Shown here piece by piece: positions 25,877-35,156 of a DNA stretch of 64,000 bases. The notes under the pieces were generated by a model. That model saw nothing but the letters and a program-made list of their open reading frames with translations. It was not told the origin of the DNA and ran no database searches. The stretch is from Methylobacterium sp. J-077 (GTDB lineage Bacteria > Pseudomonadota > Alphaproteobacteria > Rhizobiales > Beijerinckiaceae), in the NCBI RefSeq assembly GCF_022829365.1, contig NZ_JAKSYJ010000037.1, positions 18,330-82,329 on the forward strand, given 5' to 3'. The number at the start of each line of letters is the position of its first letter. Position 1 is the first letter of the stretch. The translations under genes were made by a program, and so were the position numbers.

Positions 25877-26401
25877 TCAGCCCCCCAACTCCGGGTCGAT
25901 GTCCCGCGGGCGCACGAACCGCTCCAGCCGGCCTTGCCCCGGGACGACCGTCGACCAGGATGCGGCGTCGAACGCGATCACCGCGTAGGCGGCGGTCGGG
26001 AATTCCGTGGCGAGGCGCGCGAGCTCCTTGCGGGCCCCCTCCCCGGCCAGGGTCGCCGCGAGGTCGCCCAGCCCCGGATTGTGGCCGACGACGATCACGG
26101 TTTCGGCCGCGTCGGGCGCCCCTCGGATCACCCCGAGGATCCGCTCCGCCGGCGCCTCGTAGATCTCCCGGTGGAACCGCGCCTCGGGCGCGCCGAGGGC
26201 GGCGGCCACCGCCTCCCAGGTCTCGCGGGTGCGGGTGGCGGTCGAGACCAGGGCGAGGTCGGGCCGAAAGCCCGCCTCGGCAAGGTGGGCGCCCACGGCC
26301 GGCGCGGCCCGGCGGCCGCGGTCGTTGAGCGGCCGTTCGTGGTCGGCGACGCCGGCCGGACGGTCCGACTTGGCGTGCCGCAACAGGATCAGCCTGCGCA
26401 T
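25877..26401 (-). CDS. sixA: SixA-type phosphohistidine phosphatase (histidine phosphatase superfamily)
   Basis: A 174-residue histidine phosphatase. The catalytic RHAKS motif (LILLRHAKS, His9) opens the protein and the second histidine is in VIVVGHNPGLGDL. SixA dephosphorylates phosphohistidine on Hpt domains or PTS components; in alphaproteobacteria family members are often of unknown target. Length and both histidines are normal. It is preceded by its own promoter region shared with divergent fbaB. Confidence 0.9.
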   Translation of the reverse strand: MRRLILLRHAKSDRPAGVADHERPLNDRGRRAAPAVGAHLAEAGFRPDLALVSTATRTRETWEAVAAALGAPEARFHREIYEAPAERILGVIRGAPDAAETVIVVGHNPGLGDLAATLAGEGARKELARLATEFPTAAYAVIAFDAASWSTVVPGQGRLERFVRPRDIDPELGG

Positions 26402-26495
26402 GGAGCGAGCCCTTCTCGGCGTGGGAGTCTCGACAGGCGCCGGATTCGCGCCGGGGCCCGGTTAGCCGAAAGCGCGGCGCGCGGGAACCTCGGCA

Positions 26496-26535
26496 GCCCT
26501 GCCCGGTTCGGAAACCGGGGCCGCCGAAGCAGGGC
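26496..26535 (+). other. Nested stem-loop in the fructose-bisphosphate aldolase leader
   Basis: GCCCTGC (26496-26502) can pair with GCAGGGC (26529-26535), enclosing CCCGGTT / AACCGGG (26502-26508 / 26513-26519). The structure lies about 40 bases before the aldolase start and could influence mRNA stability or translation. No known riboswitch class was recognised. Confidence 0.5.
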
Positions 26536-26574
26536 AAGCCGTGGATAGCGGCCTCTGTCGAAGGAGGTCGCGCG

Positions 26575-27504
26575 ATGGATCGATCGCTCCGGGTGTCCGA
26601 GATCCTGTCCTGGTACGGGGCCGACAGCCCCGGCACGCTCACCAACCTCGCCCGGATGCTGGAGCACGGGTGGCTCGGCGGCACCGGCAAGATGCTGATC
26701 CTGCCGGTGGACCAGGGCTTCGAGCACGGCCCCGCCCGCAGCTTCGGCCCGAACCCGGCGGCCTACGATCCGCATTACCATTTCGAGCTCGCCCTGGCGG
26801 CGGGCTGCAATGCCTACGCTGCGCCGCTGGGCTTCCTGGAGGCGGGCGCGCGGGATTACGCCGGGCGGATCCCGCTGATCCTCAAGCTCAACGATCACGA
26901 CCTGCTCGCGGACGAGGACGATCCCGAGCAGGCGATCACCGGCTCGGTGGCGGATGCTTTGCGGCTCGGCGCCTGCGCGATCGGCTTCACGATCTATCCC
27001 GGCTCGACCCACCGCAACGCCATGTACGGCCAGATCCGGGTGATCGCCGAGGAGGCCAAGAGCGTCGGCCTCGCCGTGGTGATCTGGTCCTATGCCCGCG
27101 GCTCGGCCCTGTCGAAGGAGGGCGAGACCGCCATCGACGTGATCGGCTACGCGGCGCAGATCGCCGCGCAACTCGGCGCCCACATCATCAAGGTCAAGCT
27201 GCCCACCGCCCATATCGAGCAACCGGCTGCCAAGAAGGTCTACGAATCGACCGGCATCCCGATCGGCACCGCGGCCGAGCGGGTGCGCCACGTGGTGCAA
27301 TGTGCCTTCAACGGGCGACGGATCGTGATCTTCTCGGGTGGCGCCCAGGCCGAGGAAGACAAATTCCTCGATGAGATCCGCGCCATCCAGGCGGGCGGCG
27401 GCTTCGGCTCGATCGTCGGCCGCAACGCCTTCCAGCGCTCCAAGGCGGATGCCCTGAAGCTGCTGGGGCAGATCACTGATATCTACGCGGGGAAGGACGG
27501 CTGA
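26575..27504 (+). CDS. fbaB: Class I fructose-bisphosphate aldolase (DhnA/FbaB type)
   Basis: A 309-residue TIM-barrel aldolase that splits fructose-1,6-bisphosphate to DHAP and GAP through a Schiff base. Characteristic segments are LPVDQGFEHGPARSF, GCNAYAAPLGFLE and the lysine segment IIKVKLPTAH (Lys206/Lys208), with the C-terminal phosphate-binding loops IFSGGAQAEE and GSIVGRNAFQR. The length is normal for the DhnA family. An AAGGAGG ribosome-binding site precedes the ATG. It converges on the MoxR gene, three bases apart. In this pathway context it could also take up the DHAP produced from four-carbon sugar acids, which is speculation. Confidence 0.92.
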   Translation: MDRSLRVSEILSWYGADSPGTLTNLARMLEHGWLGGTGKMLILPVDQGFEHGPARSFGPNPAAYDPHYHFELALAAGCNAYAAPLGFLEAGARDYAGRIPLILKLNDHDLLADEDDPEQAITGSVADALRLGACAIGFTIYPGSTHRNAMYGQIRVIAEEAKSVGLAVVIWSYARGSALSKEGETAIDVIGYAAQIAAQLGAHIIKVKLPTAHIEQPAAKKVYESTGIPIGTAAERVRHVVQCAFNGRRIVIFSGGAQAEEDKFLDEIRAIQAGGGFGSIVGRNAFQRSKADALKLLGQITDIYAGKDG

Positions 27505-27507
27505 GGC

Positions 27508-27514
<7 letters not shown>
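27498..27514. terminator. Palindrome spanning both convergent stop codons
   Basis: CGGCTGAG-G-CTCAGCCG is a perfect 17-base palindrome that contains the aldolase stop and the MoxR stop. It could act as a bidirectional terminator, although no T-tract follows on either strand. Confidence 0.45.
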
Positions 27515-28359
<845 letters not shown>

Positions 28360-28397
28360 CGGTCGCTTGCCTCGGCCGGGAGAATCAGGGGCGCGTA

Positions 28398-28787
28398 TCA
28401 ACTGTGTGCGGTCTTGCGCGGGCGTCCGCCCCGCGATCCGTTGGCGCGCGCCGCCGCGGCCTTGGCGGCAGAGGTCGCGCGCCCGGCCCGCGCGGCCATG
28501 TAGGCGCGCGTGCCGAAAATTCCGGCCAACAGACCGGGCACCGAGATGTCCACGTCCAGGGTTTCCCAGTGCAGGCCGTAGCCGGAACCCAGGAGCTCGA
28601 TCTCGGCGATCTGATCCTCGTCCGCGCTTTCCAGGCCTTGGACCAAGCGTGGTGGAAAGGCGAAGGTACATCCGTTGTCGAGGTCGAGCACCACGCGGCC
28701 CCGCGCGCGATCGTAGCGCGCCGTCTCGGCCCGAGGACCAGGGGGCGCTCCGCGCGGCGTGGCCGAGGCGTCGGTCGGATCAGCCAT
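28398..28787 (-). CDS. DUF2442 family protein, probable partner of DUF4160 (toxin-antitoxin-like)
   Basis: A 129-residue protein. Its central part (RGRVVLDLDNGCTFAFPPRL and SGYGLHWETLDVDISVPGLLAGIFG) is typical of DUF2442. The C-terminus is Arg/Ala-rich (ARAGRATSAAKAAAARANGSR), ending in a likely DNA-binding tail (GGRPRKTAHS). DUF2442 proteins are often encoded next to DUF4160 proteins in arrangements resembling type II toxin-antitoxin systems. Here the two genes overlap by eight bases. No toxic activity is proved by the sequence. Confidence 0.85.
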   Translation of the reverse strand: MADPTDASATPRGAPPGPRAETARYDRARGRVVLDLDNGCTFAFPPRLVQGLESADEDQIAEIELLGSGYGLHWETLDVDISVPGLLAGIFGTRAYMAARAGRATSAAKAAAARANGSRGGRPRKTAHS

Positions 28788-29019
28788 GGATCTCCTCCCA
28801 GCGTGCCAGCAGCAGGTCCCGATGCTCGGAGACGAGACTCAACGCCCGTAGGCGCTCGACCCGGCTCATGCCCGCCGACCAGACGAGTTCGGGCTCGCCG
28901 GTCGATGAGACGAGATTGATCTTGGCATGCCCGTCCCCGAAGACGTGCACATGGGCGGGCTCGTGGTCGTCGACGAAGATGATGACACGCAGCCCACCGG
29001 CTCGAAGAATCGTTGCCAT
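28780..29019 (-). CDS. DUF4160 family protein, first gene of a toxin-antitoxin-like pair
   Basis: A 79-residue protein recognisable by the family start MATILRAGGLRVIIFVDDHE followed by PAHVHVFGDGHAKINL. It precedes and overlaps DUF2442. A perfect inverted repeat ends two bases upstream of the start, suggesting autoregulation. Biological function is not established; the toxin-antitoxin idea comes from gene pairing. Confidence 0.87.
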   Translation of the reverse strand: MATILRAGGLRVIIFVDDHEPAHVHVFGDGHAKINLVSSTGEPELVWSAGMSRVERLRALSLVSEHRDLLLARWEEIHG

Positions 29020-29020
29020 C

Positions 29021-29044
29021 GGTAACCCATCATGTTGGGTTACC
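29021..29044. promoter_or_regulatory. Inverted repeat immediately upstream of the DUF4160-DUF2442 pair
   Basis: GGTAACCCA (29021-29029) and TGGGTTACC (29036-29044) form perfect nine-base arms around TCATGT. The repeat lies one base upstream of the DUF4160 start at 29019, so a bound protein would block initiation. It probably is the operator of the pair. Confidence 0.65.
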
Positions 29045-29094
29045 TAGCAGGGGCGCTGGACCACGTAAACGCGCCGCCCAGCGGGCGAGGTGGC

Positions 29095-29739
29095 CTAACC
29101 CTTCTCGTGCCAGACGCAGTTCCGGGCCAGGATCTCCAGGTTCACGTCGGATTTCTGCGGCTGCGGCAGGGTCTTGCCGTCCATGGCGAGGTCGATCTTG
29201 ATCTCGACCTGCCCCTTCGACTCGTTGGAGCGCCGGGAGAAGTAGCAATACTGCTGGTAGGGCTGGTCGGCGTTGTCCTTGAAGTTCCAGCCGGTGACGA
29301 TCTGGCCGTCGAGATAGGGCACCTGCTTGAACACCGTGAAGGTGGTGTTCACGGCGGCCTTCGAGGCCGGGGCGGCATCGCTGCCGAGCTGGGCCTTGGT
29401 CGGCGTCGGCGTGCCGCCGCCGAGCTTGGGCAGGCCCTCGAGCTTGAGGGTGTTGTCGGTCAGCGTGACCTCGCCCTTGGTCTTCAGGGTCACGTCCGAG
29501 AGTGCGGCCTGCATGGCGGCGGCGATCTTCTCCGCGGCCGTGTCGAACTGGTTGAGGGTCGCCCAGCCATAGGCCGCCGCCCCGACGCCGATGCCGGACA
29601 GGCACGCGAAGGCGCCGAAGCCCAGCGCCCGGAACAGGAAGGCCCGGGCCGCGACGTAGCTCGAATCCGCCCGCAGGCGGGAATTCACCTGCTGGGCGAG
29701 GGCGACGTTCTCAGGGGTGCCGCCGGCGACGTAATTCAT
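29095..29739 (-). CDS. Uncharacterised single-pass membrane protein (partner of the next gene)
   Basis: A 214-residue protein with one hydrophobic segment at about 38-62 (ALGFGAFACLSGIGVGAAAYG). The larger C-terminal part is expected outside the membrane and carries two cysteines (QYCYF, RNCVWH) that could form a disulphide. It overlaps the upstream coiled-coil membrane protein gene by four bases (ATGA), so the two are translated together. I do not recognise the family. Confidence 0.72.
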   Translation of the reverse strand: MNYVAGGTPENVALAQQVNSRLRADSSYVAARAFLFRALGFGAFACLSGIGVGAAAYGWATLNQFDTAAEKIAAAMQAALSDVTLKTKGEVTLTDNTLKLEGLPKLGGGTPTPTKAQLGSDAAPASKAAVNTTFTVFKQVPYLDGQIVTGWNFKDNADQPYQQYCYFSRRSNESKGQVEIKIDLAMDGKTLPQPQKSDVNLEILARNCVWHEKG

Positions 29740-30998
29740 GCGCCGGCTCCCGCGGCAGGTAGGGACTGCTGGCCCGGAAGGTTTTGGCCGGGCAGGCTCT
29801 GCTGGCCCTGGGCCGGCCGGTTCATCGGGATCACCGCACCGGTGGCGTTGGCCGCCCGGGGCATGATCGGCTCGGGGTTGGAGCGCAGCGCGTCGGCGAT
29901 CGCGTCCAGCATGAACGGCGCGGCCTCCGGGTTCACGGCGGCGCCGAGGTCGTCCTCATCCATGAAGGTCCGGCGGGTGGAGACCGCGCAGAGCGCCAGG
30001 ATGGTCGACGCGAAGGCGGCGCAGACGGCGGGCAGGAACACGAAGATCCGCAGGAAGGCGTGGACCTGGCTCTCCGTCACGTCGATCGGGTCGACGCCGT
30101 AGACCATGGCGGTGAAGGAGTGCAGCTGCGAGCGGTTGACCGCGTTACGGTAGCCCTGCTCGGCATCGGCCACCCGCCGGTCGGCGGCCCCGGGATCGAG
30201 CGCGGCGCGCGCCTTGCGGGCCTCCTCGAGGTTCTTGACCAGCACCGCGCGATCGGCCGAGGCCTTGGTGACGCCCGCCGACAGGGCGGCCACGCGCGGA
30301 TCGGCCACGCATTTCAGGTTCTGGTACTTGCGGCCCTTGCTGTTGGTGCCGAACACCCGCTCGCAGCGCTGGGCCGGCAGGCCCGCGAGCTGCTGGGCGT
30401 TGTCGGAGGACCGCTTCTCGATCTGGTCGAGCTCCGCCGTGTACTGCGCCACGCGCTCGTCCGCCGCCTTGATGCGGTCGCCGATCGTGGCGCGGTCGGC
30501 CTGAGCGTCCTTGAGGGCGGTCTTGGTCCGCGCCGCCTCCATCAGGCGGGGATGGAACATCATCTCGCCGAGCTGCGACACCGACTTGGTGGTCACGCCA
30601 GCCGCGAAGATGATGCCGAGCACCGCCAGCCCGCGCACGAAATGCGAGCGCTGGGTGCGGGCCAGGATGCCGAGCGGCACGCGGCACAGCTCGACGGCGG
30701 CGTAGACCAGGGGCGCCAGCAGCATGAAGTAGAAGGCGTGCCAGTCGCCGTCGCTGTAGACGCCCGCGAACAGCCACGCGCCCCAGAGCGAGGCGCCGAT
30801 CACCATGAACTCGACGAGGTACGCGATCGCGACGTAGCCCCACTTGATGCGGTAGCCGCGATCGACGTGCCGCTGGTGCTGCCACCGGTCCGATTCGAGC
30901 TTCCATTGGCGGCGCTCGCGGGCGAGGTCGCGACTCGGTGGCGCCGCGGGACCGGAGAATATCGACTTGATGGAGATCATCGGCCTCGTCACATCCAT
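29736..30998 (-). CDS. Uncharacterised four-helix membrane protein with coiled coil
   Basis: A 420-residue protein when started at the ATG 30998, which has an AGGA ribosome-binding site; ATG 30980 is an alternative. About four membrane segments are visible: WGYVAIAYLVEFMVIGASLWG, the AFYFMLLAPLVYAAVELC region, VRGLAVLGIIFAAGV and, near the C-terminus, FLRIFVFLPAVCAAFASTIL. Between helices three and four lies a charged, alanine-rich coiled coil with a small cysteine pair (LPAQRCERVF ... NLKCVADP). The tail is rich in Gln, Pro and Gly. It is co-translated with the single-pass protein. A CtrA-like site is found upstream. Function unknown. Confidence 0.75.
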   Translation of the reverse strand: MDVTRPMISIKSIFSGPAAPPSRDLARERRQWKLESDRWQHQRHVDRGYRIKWGYVAIAYLVEFMVIGASLWGAWLFAGVYSDGDWHAFYFMLLAPLVYAAVELCRVPLGILARTQRSHFVRGLAVLGIIFAAGVTTKSVSQLGEMMFHPRLMEAARTKTALKDAQADRATIGDRIKAADERVAQYTAELDQIEKRSSDNAQQLAGLPAQRCERVFGTNSKGRKYQNLKCVADPRVAALSAGVTKASADRAVLVKNLEEARKARAALDPGAADRRVADAEQGYRNAVNRSQLHSFTAMVYGVDPIDVTESQVHAFLRIFVFLPAVCAAFASTILALCAVSTRRTFMDEDDLGAAVNPEAAPFMLDAIADALRSNPEPIMPRAANATGAVIPMNRPAQGQQSLPGQNLPGQQSLPAAGAGA

Positions 30999-31376
30999 CG
31001 GGTCCTGTCGCGGGCGCGCGCATCCCTGCAATTTCCGCATCACCTTTTTTCGAAAGCTGGAAACCACCTTTCGAGAGGATGCTCAAATGCAGGCGCGGCC
31101 CTGGCCGAACGTAACCCCCGGTTAACTCCAGCGTGTAGGCGGGCATTGTGCCGATTTTGGGCCGCCCTGCACCCCTTCCCCGGTGGATCGCCCGCAAGCG
31201 CCGCCCGGGTGGCTGAAATGTCTCACCCGACATGTGTATCCGGCTTGTGTCAGAGCGCACCTCGCCGGCCTTGCGGTGGCCGAAAGCGGTTGCCCGGCGC
31301 GCGGTGCCGACCCATGATCGCGCATCCGTGATCGGCTTCCGCACCGGTCGAAAATACGAGGTTCGATCCGCCGCCG
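30999..31376. other. Intergenic region with a CtrA-like site
   Basis: No gene is supported here. The sequence separates two divergent units. On the minus strand TTAA-CCGGGGG-TTAC (31125-31111) nearly matches the CtrA consensus TTAA-N7-TTAA. A small dyad ATGTC-TCACCC-GACAT is also present on the antiporter side. Confidence 0.5.
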
Positions 31377-33209
31377 ATGCCAGAGGTTCACGCCGGCTCC
31401 TACAAGGAAGCGATCCTGTTCCTCGTCACCGCGGGCATCGTGGTGCCGCTGTTCCACCGGCTGCGGATCTCCCCGGTGCTGGGCTTCATCGGCGCCGGCG
31501 CCCTGCTCGGACCCTTCGGCCTCGGGCGTCTCGCCGACACCCATCCCTACGTCCACCTCTTCACCATCGGCAACCGCACCGAGATCGCGCATCTGGCCGA
31601 GTTCGGCGTGATCTTCCTGATGTTCATGATCGGAGTCGAGCTGTCGTGGGAGCGGCTGCGGACCCTGCGCCGGCTCGTCTTCGGCCTCGGCTCGCTGCAG
31701 GTCGGCTGCTCGGCGCTGATCCTCGGGGCGATCCTGTACGGGCTGCAGGTGCCGCTCGCCGGCGCGGCGATCGTCGGCATCGGGCTCGCGCTGTCGTCGA
31801 CCGCGGTGGTGCTGCCGGTGCTCGCCGAGCAGAAGCGGCTCAACGCGCCCTCCGGCCGGGCGAGCTTCGCGGTCCTGCTGTTCCAGGATCTCGCGGTCGC
31901 CCCAGTGCTGTTCGCCATCGCGGTGCTGGGCCGCGGCGACGAGGGCGACAAGGGCTGGGCGCTGGCCATGGCCTTGGGCCAGGCCGCCGTCGCGCTGCTG
32001 CTGATCGTGGTCGCCGGCCGCTTGGCCCTGCGCCCGCTGTTCCAGCTGGTGGCGCGGACGCGCTCCACCGAGCTGTTCATGGCGGCCTGCCTGCTGGTCA
32101 TCGTCGGCACCGCGCTGACGGCGGCGGCGAGCGGGTTGTCGATGACGCTCGGCGCCTTCGTGGCCGGGCTGCTGCTGGCCGAGACCGAGTACCGCCGGGC
32201 GATCGAGGCGACCATCGACCCGTTCAAGGGCCTGCTGCTGGGCGTGTTCTTCGTCTCCGTGGGCATGAACCTCGACCCGGCCCAGCTCATGGCGGCGCCC
32301 GGGGCGATCCTCGGCCTGTCGCTGGCGCTGGTCCTGATCAAGGCCGCCGTGGTGATGATGGCGGCCCCTGCCCTCAAGATCTCCCGTCCTGTGGCGCTGG
32401 AGGCGGCCCTGCTCCTCGGGCCGGGCGGCGAATTCGCCTTCGTGCTGATCGGGGGCGCCGTCGCCGCCGGGCTGGTGCCGGAGGATGTCGGCGCGGCCGC
32501 CCTGATCGTGACCACCGTCACGATGATCATGATCCCGGCCCTGGCGGCTCTGGGCCGGCGGCTGGGCCGGCGCGCGACGAGCTCCGCCCAGGCTGCCATG
32601 AAGTCGGAGCCGCTGCCGGACCGGGTCGAGAACCGGGTGATCATCGCCGGCTTCGGCCGCGTCGGCCGCCAGGTCGGCGAGATGCTGGACCGGCACGGGA
32701 TCCCCTACCTCGCCCTCGATTCCGACGCGGCCCGGGTGGCCGAGCAGCGCCGCGCCGGCGCGCCGGTCTATTTCGGGGATTCCGGCAACACCGAGATCCT
32801 GCGCCGCTGCGACATCGCCACGGCTCGCGCCCTGGTGGTCACCCTCGACAACCCGCGGGCCGTCGAGCAGGCGGTGACGGCGGCCCGGGCGGAGCGGCCG
32901 GACCTGACCATCGTCGCCCGCGCCCGCGATGCCCGCCACGCCTCGGCCCTGTACGAGCTCGGCGTCGACGACGCGGTGCCCGAGACGATCGAGGCCTCGC
33001 TGCAATTGTCGGAGGCGGTGCTGGTCGATGTCGGCGTGCCGATGGGCCTCGTCATCGCGTCGATCCACGAGCGGCGGGACGAGTACCGCGCGCTGCTCAA
33101 AAAGCGCGAGAACGAGGCAAAGCCGATCTTTCGCGCCCGGCGCACGGTGGGAAAGGCCCTCGGCAAGCCGCCGGCCAAGAAAGAGGTTGCGGCGCGCCAG
33201 GAAGCTTGA
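31377..33209 (+). CDS. Monovalent cation:proton antiporter, CPA2 family, KefB-like
   Basis: A 610-residue protein. The N-terminal 390 residues form a CPA2 exchanger membrane domain with about 12 helices (HRLRISPVLGFIGAGALLGP, GLALSSTAVVLPVLAE). The C-terminus has a TrkA-N/RCK nucleotide-binding domain: GFGRVG is at residues 425-430 and an acidic residue (LALDSD) ends the second strand. It exports K+ or Na+ against protons and may be gated by NAD or glutathione conjugates. No KefF-type ancillary protein is nearby. A hypothetical gene converges on it immediately downstream. Confidence 0.92.
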   Translation: MPEVHAGSYKEAILFLVTAGIVVPLFHRLRISPVLGFIGAGALLGPFGLGRLADTHPYVHLFTIGNRTEIAHLAEFGVIFLMFMIGVELSWERLRTLRRLVFGLGSLQVGCSALILGAILYGLQVPLAGAAIVGIGLALSSTAVVLPVLAEQKRLNAPSGRASFAVLLFQDLAVAPVLFAIAVLGRGDEGDKGWALAMALGQAAVALLLIVVAGRLALRPLFQLVARTRSTELFMAACLLVIVGTALTAAASGLSMTLGAFVAGLLLAETEYRRAIEATIDPFKGLLLGVFFVSVGMNLDPAQLMAAPGAILGLSLALVLIKAAVVMMAAPALKISRPVALEAALLLGPGGEFAFVLIGGAVAAGLVPEDVGAAALIVTTVTMIMIPALAALGRRLGRRATSSAQAAMKSEPLPDRVENRVIIAGFGRVGRQVGEMLDRHGIPYLALDSDAARVAEQRRAGAPVYFGDSGNTEILRRCDIATARALVVTLDNPRAVEQAVTAARAERPDLTIVARARDARHASALYELGVDDAVPETIEASLQLSEAVLVDVGVPMGLVIASIHERRDEYRALLKKRENEAKPIFRARRTVGKALGKPPAKKEVAARQEA

Positions 33210-33229
33210 GCCGACGGCCGCGGACAGCC

Positions 33230-33637
33230 TTACGCCGGGGCTAGATGCGCCTCGGCGTGCTTGGGCTGCCGGGTCACGCGGTTGCGCGGCGCCGGCTCGA
33301 AGCCGTCGGCGAAGCTGCACCGGTAGACGAGTTCGTCCGCCGGTCCGAGGCCGGTGACCAGGGGGACGGTCACGGTGTCCCCCGAGAAGCGCCAGCCCCG
33401 GGCACCCTTGTCCCAGTACAGCCAGACAGTCCCGGGGAACCCTCGCAGGGTGAACACCGCGGCCTTGCGCGACAGGGCCTGCACGGCACGGGGCGCGTAC
33501 ATGCCCTTGGCGCGGTAGGCCTCCCGGGTCGTCTCGGGCTGGCGATCCATGAAGGTGTTACGCACCAGTTGAATCGTCGCGCCCGGCTTCCCGAGAAACC
33601 GCTTGAAATCCGTCACATTCCGCAGGATGACCGCCAT
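33230..33637 (-). CDS. Hypothetical protein
   Basis: A 135-residue basic protein starting MAVILRNVTDFKRFLGKPG. It has a tryptophan-rich middle (FPGTVWLYWDKGARGWRFSG) and a conserved-looking segment RNTFMDRQPETTREAYRAKG. No signal peptide or membrane helix is seen. The ATG at 33637 has an AGGAGG ribosome-binding site about seven bases upstream (GCGAGGAGGCCTGCG). I do not recognise a family. Confidence 0.65.
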   Translation of the reverse strand: MAVILRNVTDFKRFLGKPGATIQLVRNTFMDRQPETTREAYRAKGMYAPRAVQALSRKAAVFTLRGFPGTVWLYWDKGARGWRFSGDTVTVPLVTGLGPADELVYRCSFADGFEPAPRNRVTRQPKHAEAHLAPA

Positions 33638-33974
33638 CGCAGGCCTCCTCGCTTCGTTCGGTGCGGCACGCGTCCTCGCGGCTGAACACACCTGATGCCC
33701 CGAGTTGAGCGATTCCCGTGACGGTTTCAGTGACTGCGCGAGGCTTGTCCGGGCACATATCAACAGATTCGACGACTTATGCCCAACTTATGAGTCTCCG
33801 GGGCCAGCGGAGACTCTCCAGGTGCCTCTGCATTAGGCCTTTGTCTGCCGCTGAATCTTGTCGACCATCCGCGACGACTCGGGGAGAAGGCCCGGACATC
33901 CTGCCCGGCCGACCGTAAGCTTGTCTGATTCGCCTGGGCTTGACCCGGGCGTCGTGCTGGCGCGTTCTTCCAGG
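33638..33974. other. Intergenic region with a perfect hairpin
   Basis: No gene is supported between the divergent hypothetical and VWA genes. At 33792-33816 GAGTCTCCG and CGGAGACTC form a perfect nine-base stem around GGGCCAG. There is no T-tract, so an attenuator, small structured RNA or protein site is more likely than a simple terminator. Confidence 0.5.
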
Positions 33975-35150
33975 ATGCTGCTGCACTTCTTCACGGCCCT
34001 CCGGGAGGCCAAGGTACCCGTCTCCCTCAAGGAGTACCTGACCCTGCTCGGCGCCCTCGACCGGGGCCTGGCCGAACACGATGTCGAGGCGTTCTACTTC
34101 CTGTCGCGCACCGCGCTGGTGAAGGACGAGGCGCATCTCGACCGGTTCGACCGGGTGTTCGGCACGGTGTTCAAGGGGCTGGAGACCCTCGGCGCGGCGG
34201 TGGAGCCCGCGGCGATCCCCGAGGAATGGCTGCGCAAGCTCGCGGAGAAGTACCTGACCGAGGCCGAGAAGGCCGAACTGCAGGCGCTCGGCTGGGACAA
34301 GCTGTTCGAGACGCTCAAGCAGCGGTTGGCCGAGCAGACGGCGCGCCACCAGGGCGGCTCGAAATGGATCGGCACCGGCGGGACCTCCCCGTTCGGCGCC
34401 TACGGCTACAATGCCGAGGGTATCCGCATCGGCCAGGACGGGAACCGCAACTTCCGCGCGGTGAAGGTCTGGGACAAGCGCGAATTCAAGGATCTCGACG
34501 ACGACCGCGAGATCGGCGCGCGCACCATGCGCCTCGCTCTGCGGCGGCTGCGCCGCTTCGCCCGGACGGGGGCGGCCGAGGAGCTCGACCTCGACGGCAC
34601 GATCCGCGAGAGCGCCCGCCAGGGCTATATCGACGTGCGGCTGCGGCCGGAGCGGCGCAACGCCGTCAAGGTGCTGCTGTTCCTCGACGTGGGCGGCTCG
34701 ATGGACTGGCACATCGCGCAGGCGGAGGCGCTGTTCTCGGCGGCGCGCTCGGAGTTCAAGCACCTCGCGCATTACTACTTCCACAACTGCCCCTACGAGG
34801 CGGTCTGGACCGAGAACCGGCGTCGGCACGAGGCGAAGACCCCCCTGCTCGACGTGATCCGCACCTATGGCAGCGACTACCGGGTGGTGTTCGTGGGCGA
34901 CGCCTCGATGAGCCCCTACGAGATCGCCACGCCGGGCGGCTCGGTGGAGCATTGGAACGCGGAGCCCGGCGCTGTCTGGATGCAGCGGCTCCTCGACCAT
35001 TTCCCGAAGGCGGCGTGGCTCAACCCGATACCGGAGACCCACTGGGGCTACACCCAGTCGATCGGGATGGTGCAGCGGCTCGTGGGCGGCCGGATGTTCC
35101 CGTTGACCCTCGACGGGCTCGACGCGGCGGCCCGGGCGCTGGTGCGGTGA
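33975..35150 (+). CDS. VWA-domain CoxE-like protein (MoxR partner type)
   Basis: A 391-residue protein. The N-terminus MLLHFFTALREAKVPVSLKE is typical of CoxE-type proteins annotated next to MoxR ATPases, and this fixes the start (ATG 33975; a GTG 21 bases earlier is possible). The VWA domain begins at about residue 230, with a variant MIDAS motif DVGGSMD at Asp238 in place of the classical DxSxS, as is usual for this family. These proteins work with MoxR AAA+ ATPases in metalloenzyme maturation. Its MoxR candidate is at 27508-28359 on the other strand. Confidence 0.9.
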   Translation: MLLHFFTALREAKVPVSLKEYLTLLGALDRGLAEHDVEAFYFLSRTALVKDEAHLDRFDRVFGTVFKGLETLGAAVEPAAIPEEWLRKLAEKYLTEAEKAELQALGWDKLFETLKQRLAEQTARHQGGSKWIGTGGTSPFGAYGYNAEGIRIGQDGNRNFRAVKVWDKREFKDLDDDREIGARTMRLALRRLRRFARTGAAEELDLDGTIRESARQGYIDVRLRPERRNAVKVLLFLDVGGSMDWHIAQAEALFSAARSEFKHLAHYYFHNCPYEAVWTENRRRHEAKTPLLDVIRTYGSDYRVVFVGDASMSPYEIATPGGSVEHWNAEPGAVWMQRLLDHFPKAAWLNPIPETHWGYTQSIGMVQRLVGGRMFPLTLDGLDAAARALVR

Positions 35151-35156
35151 GGGTCG

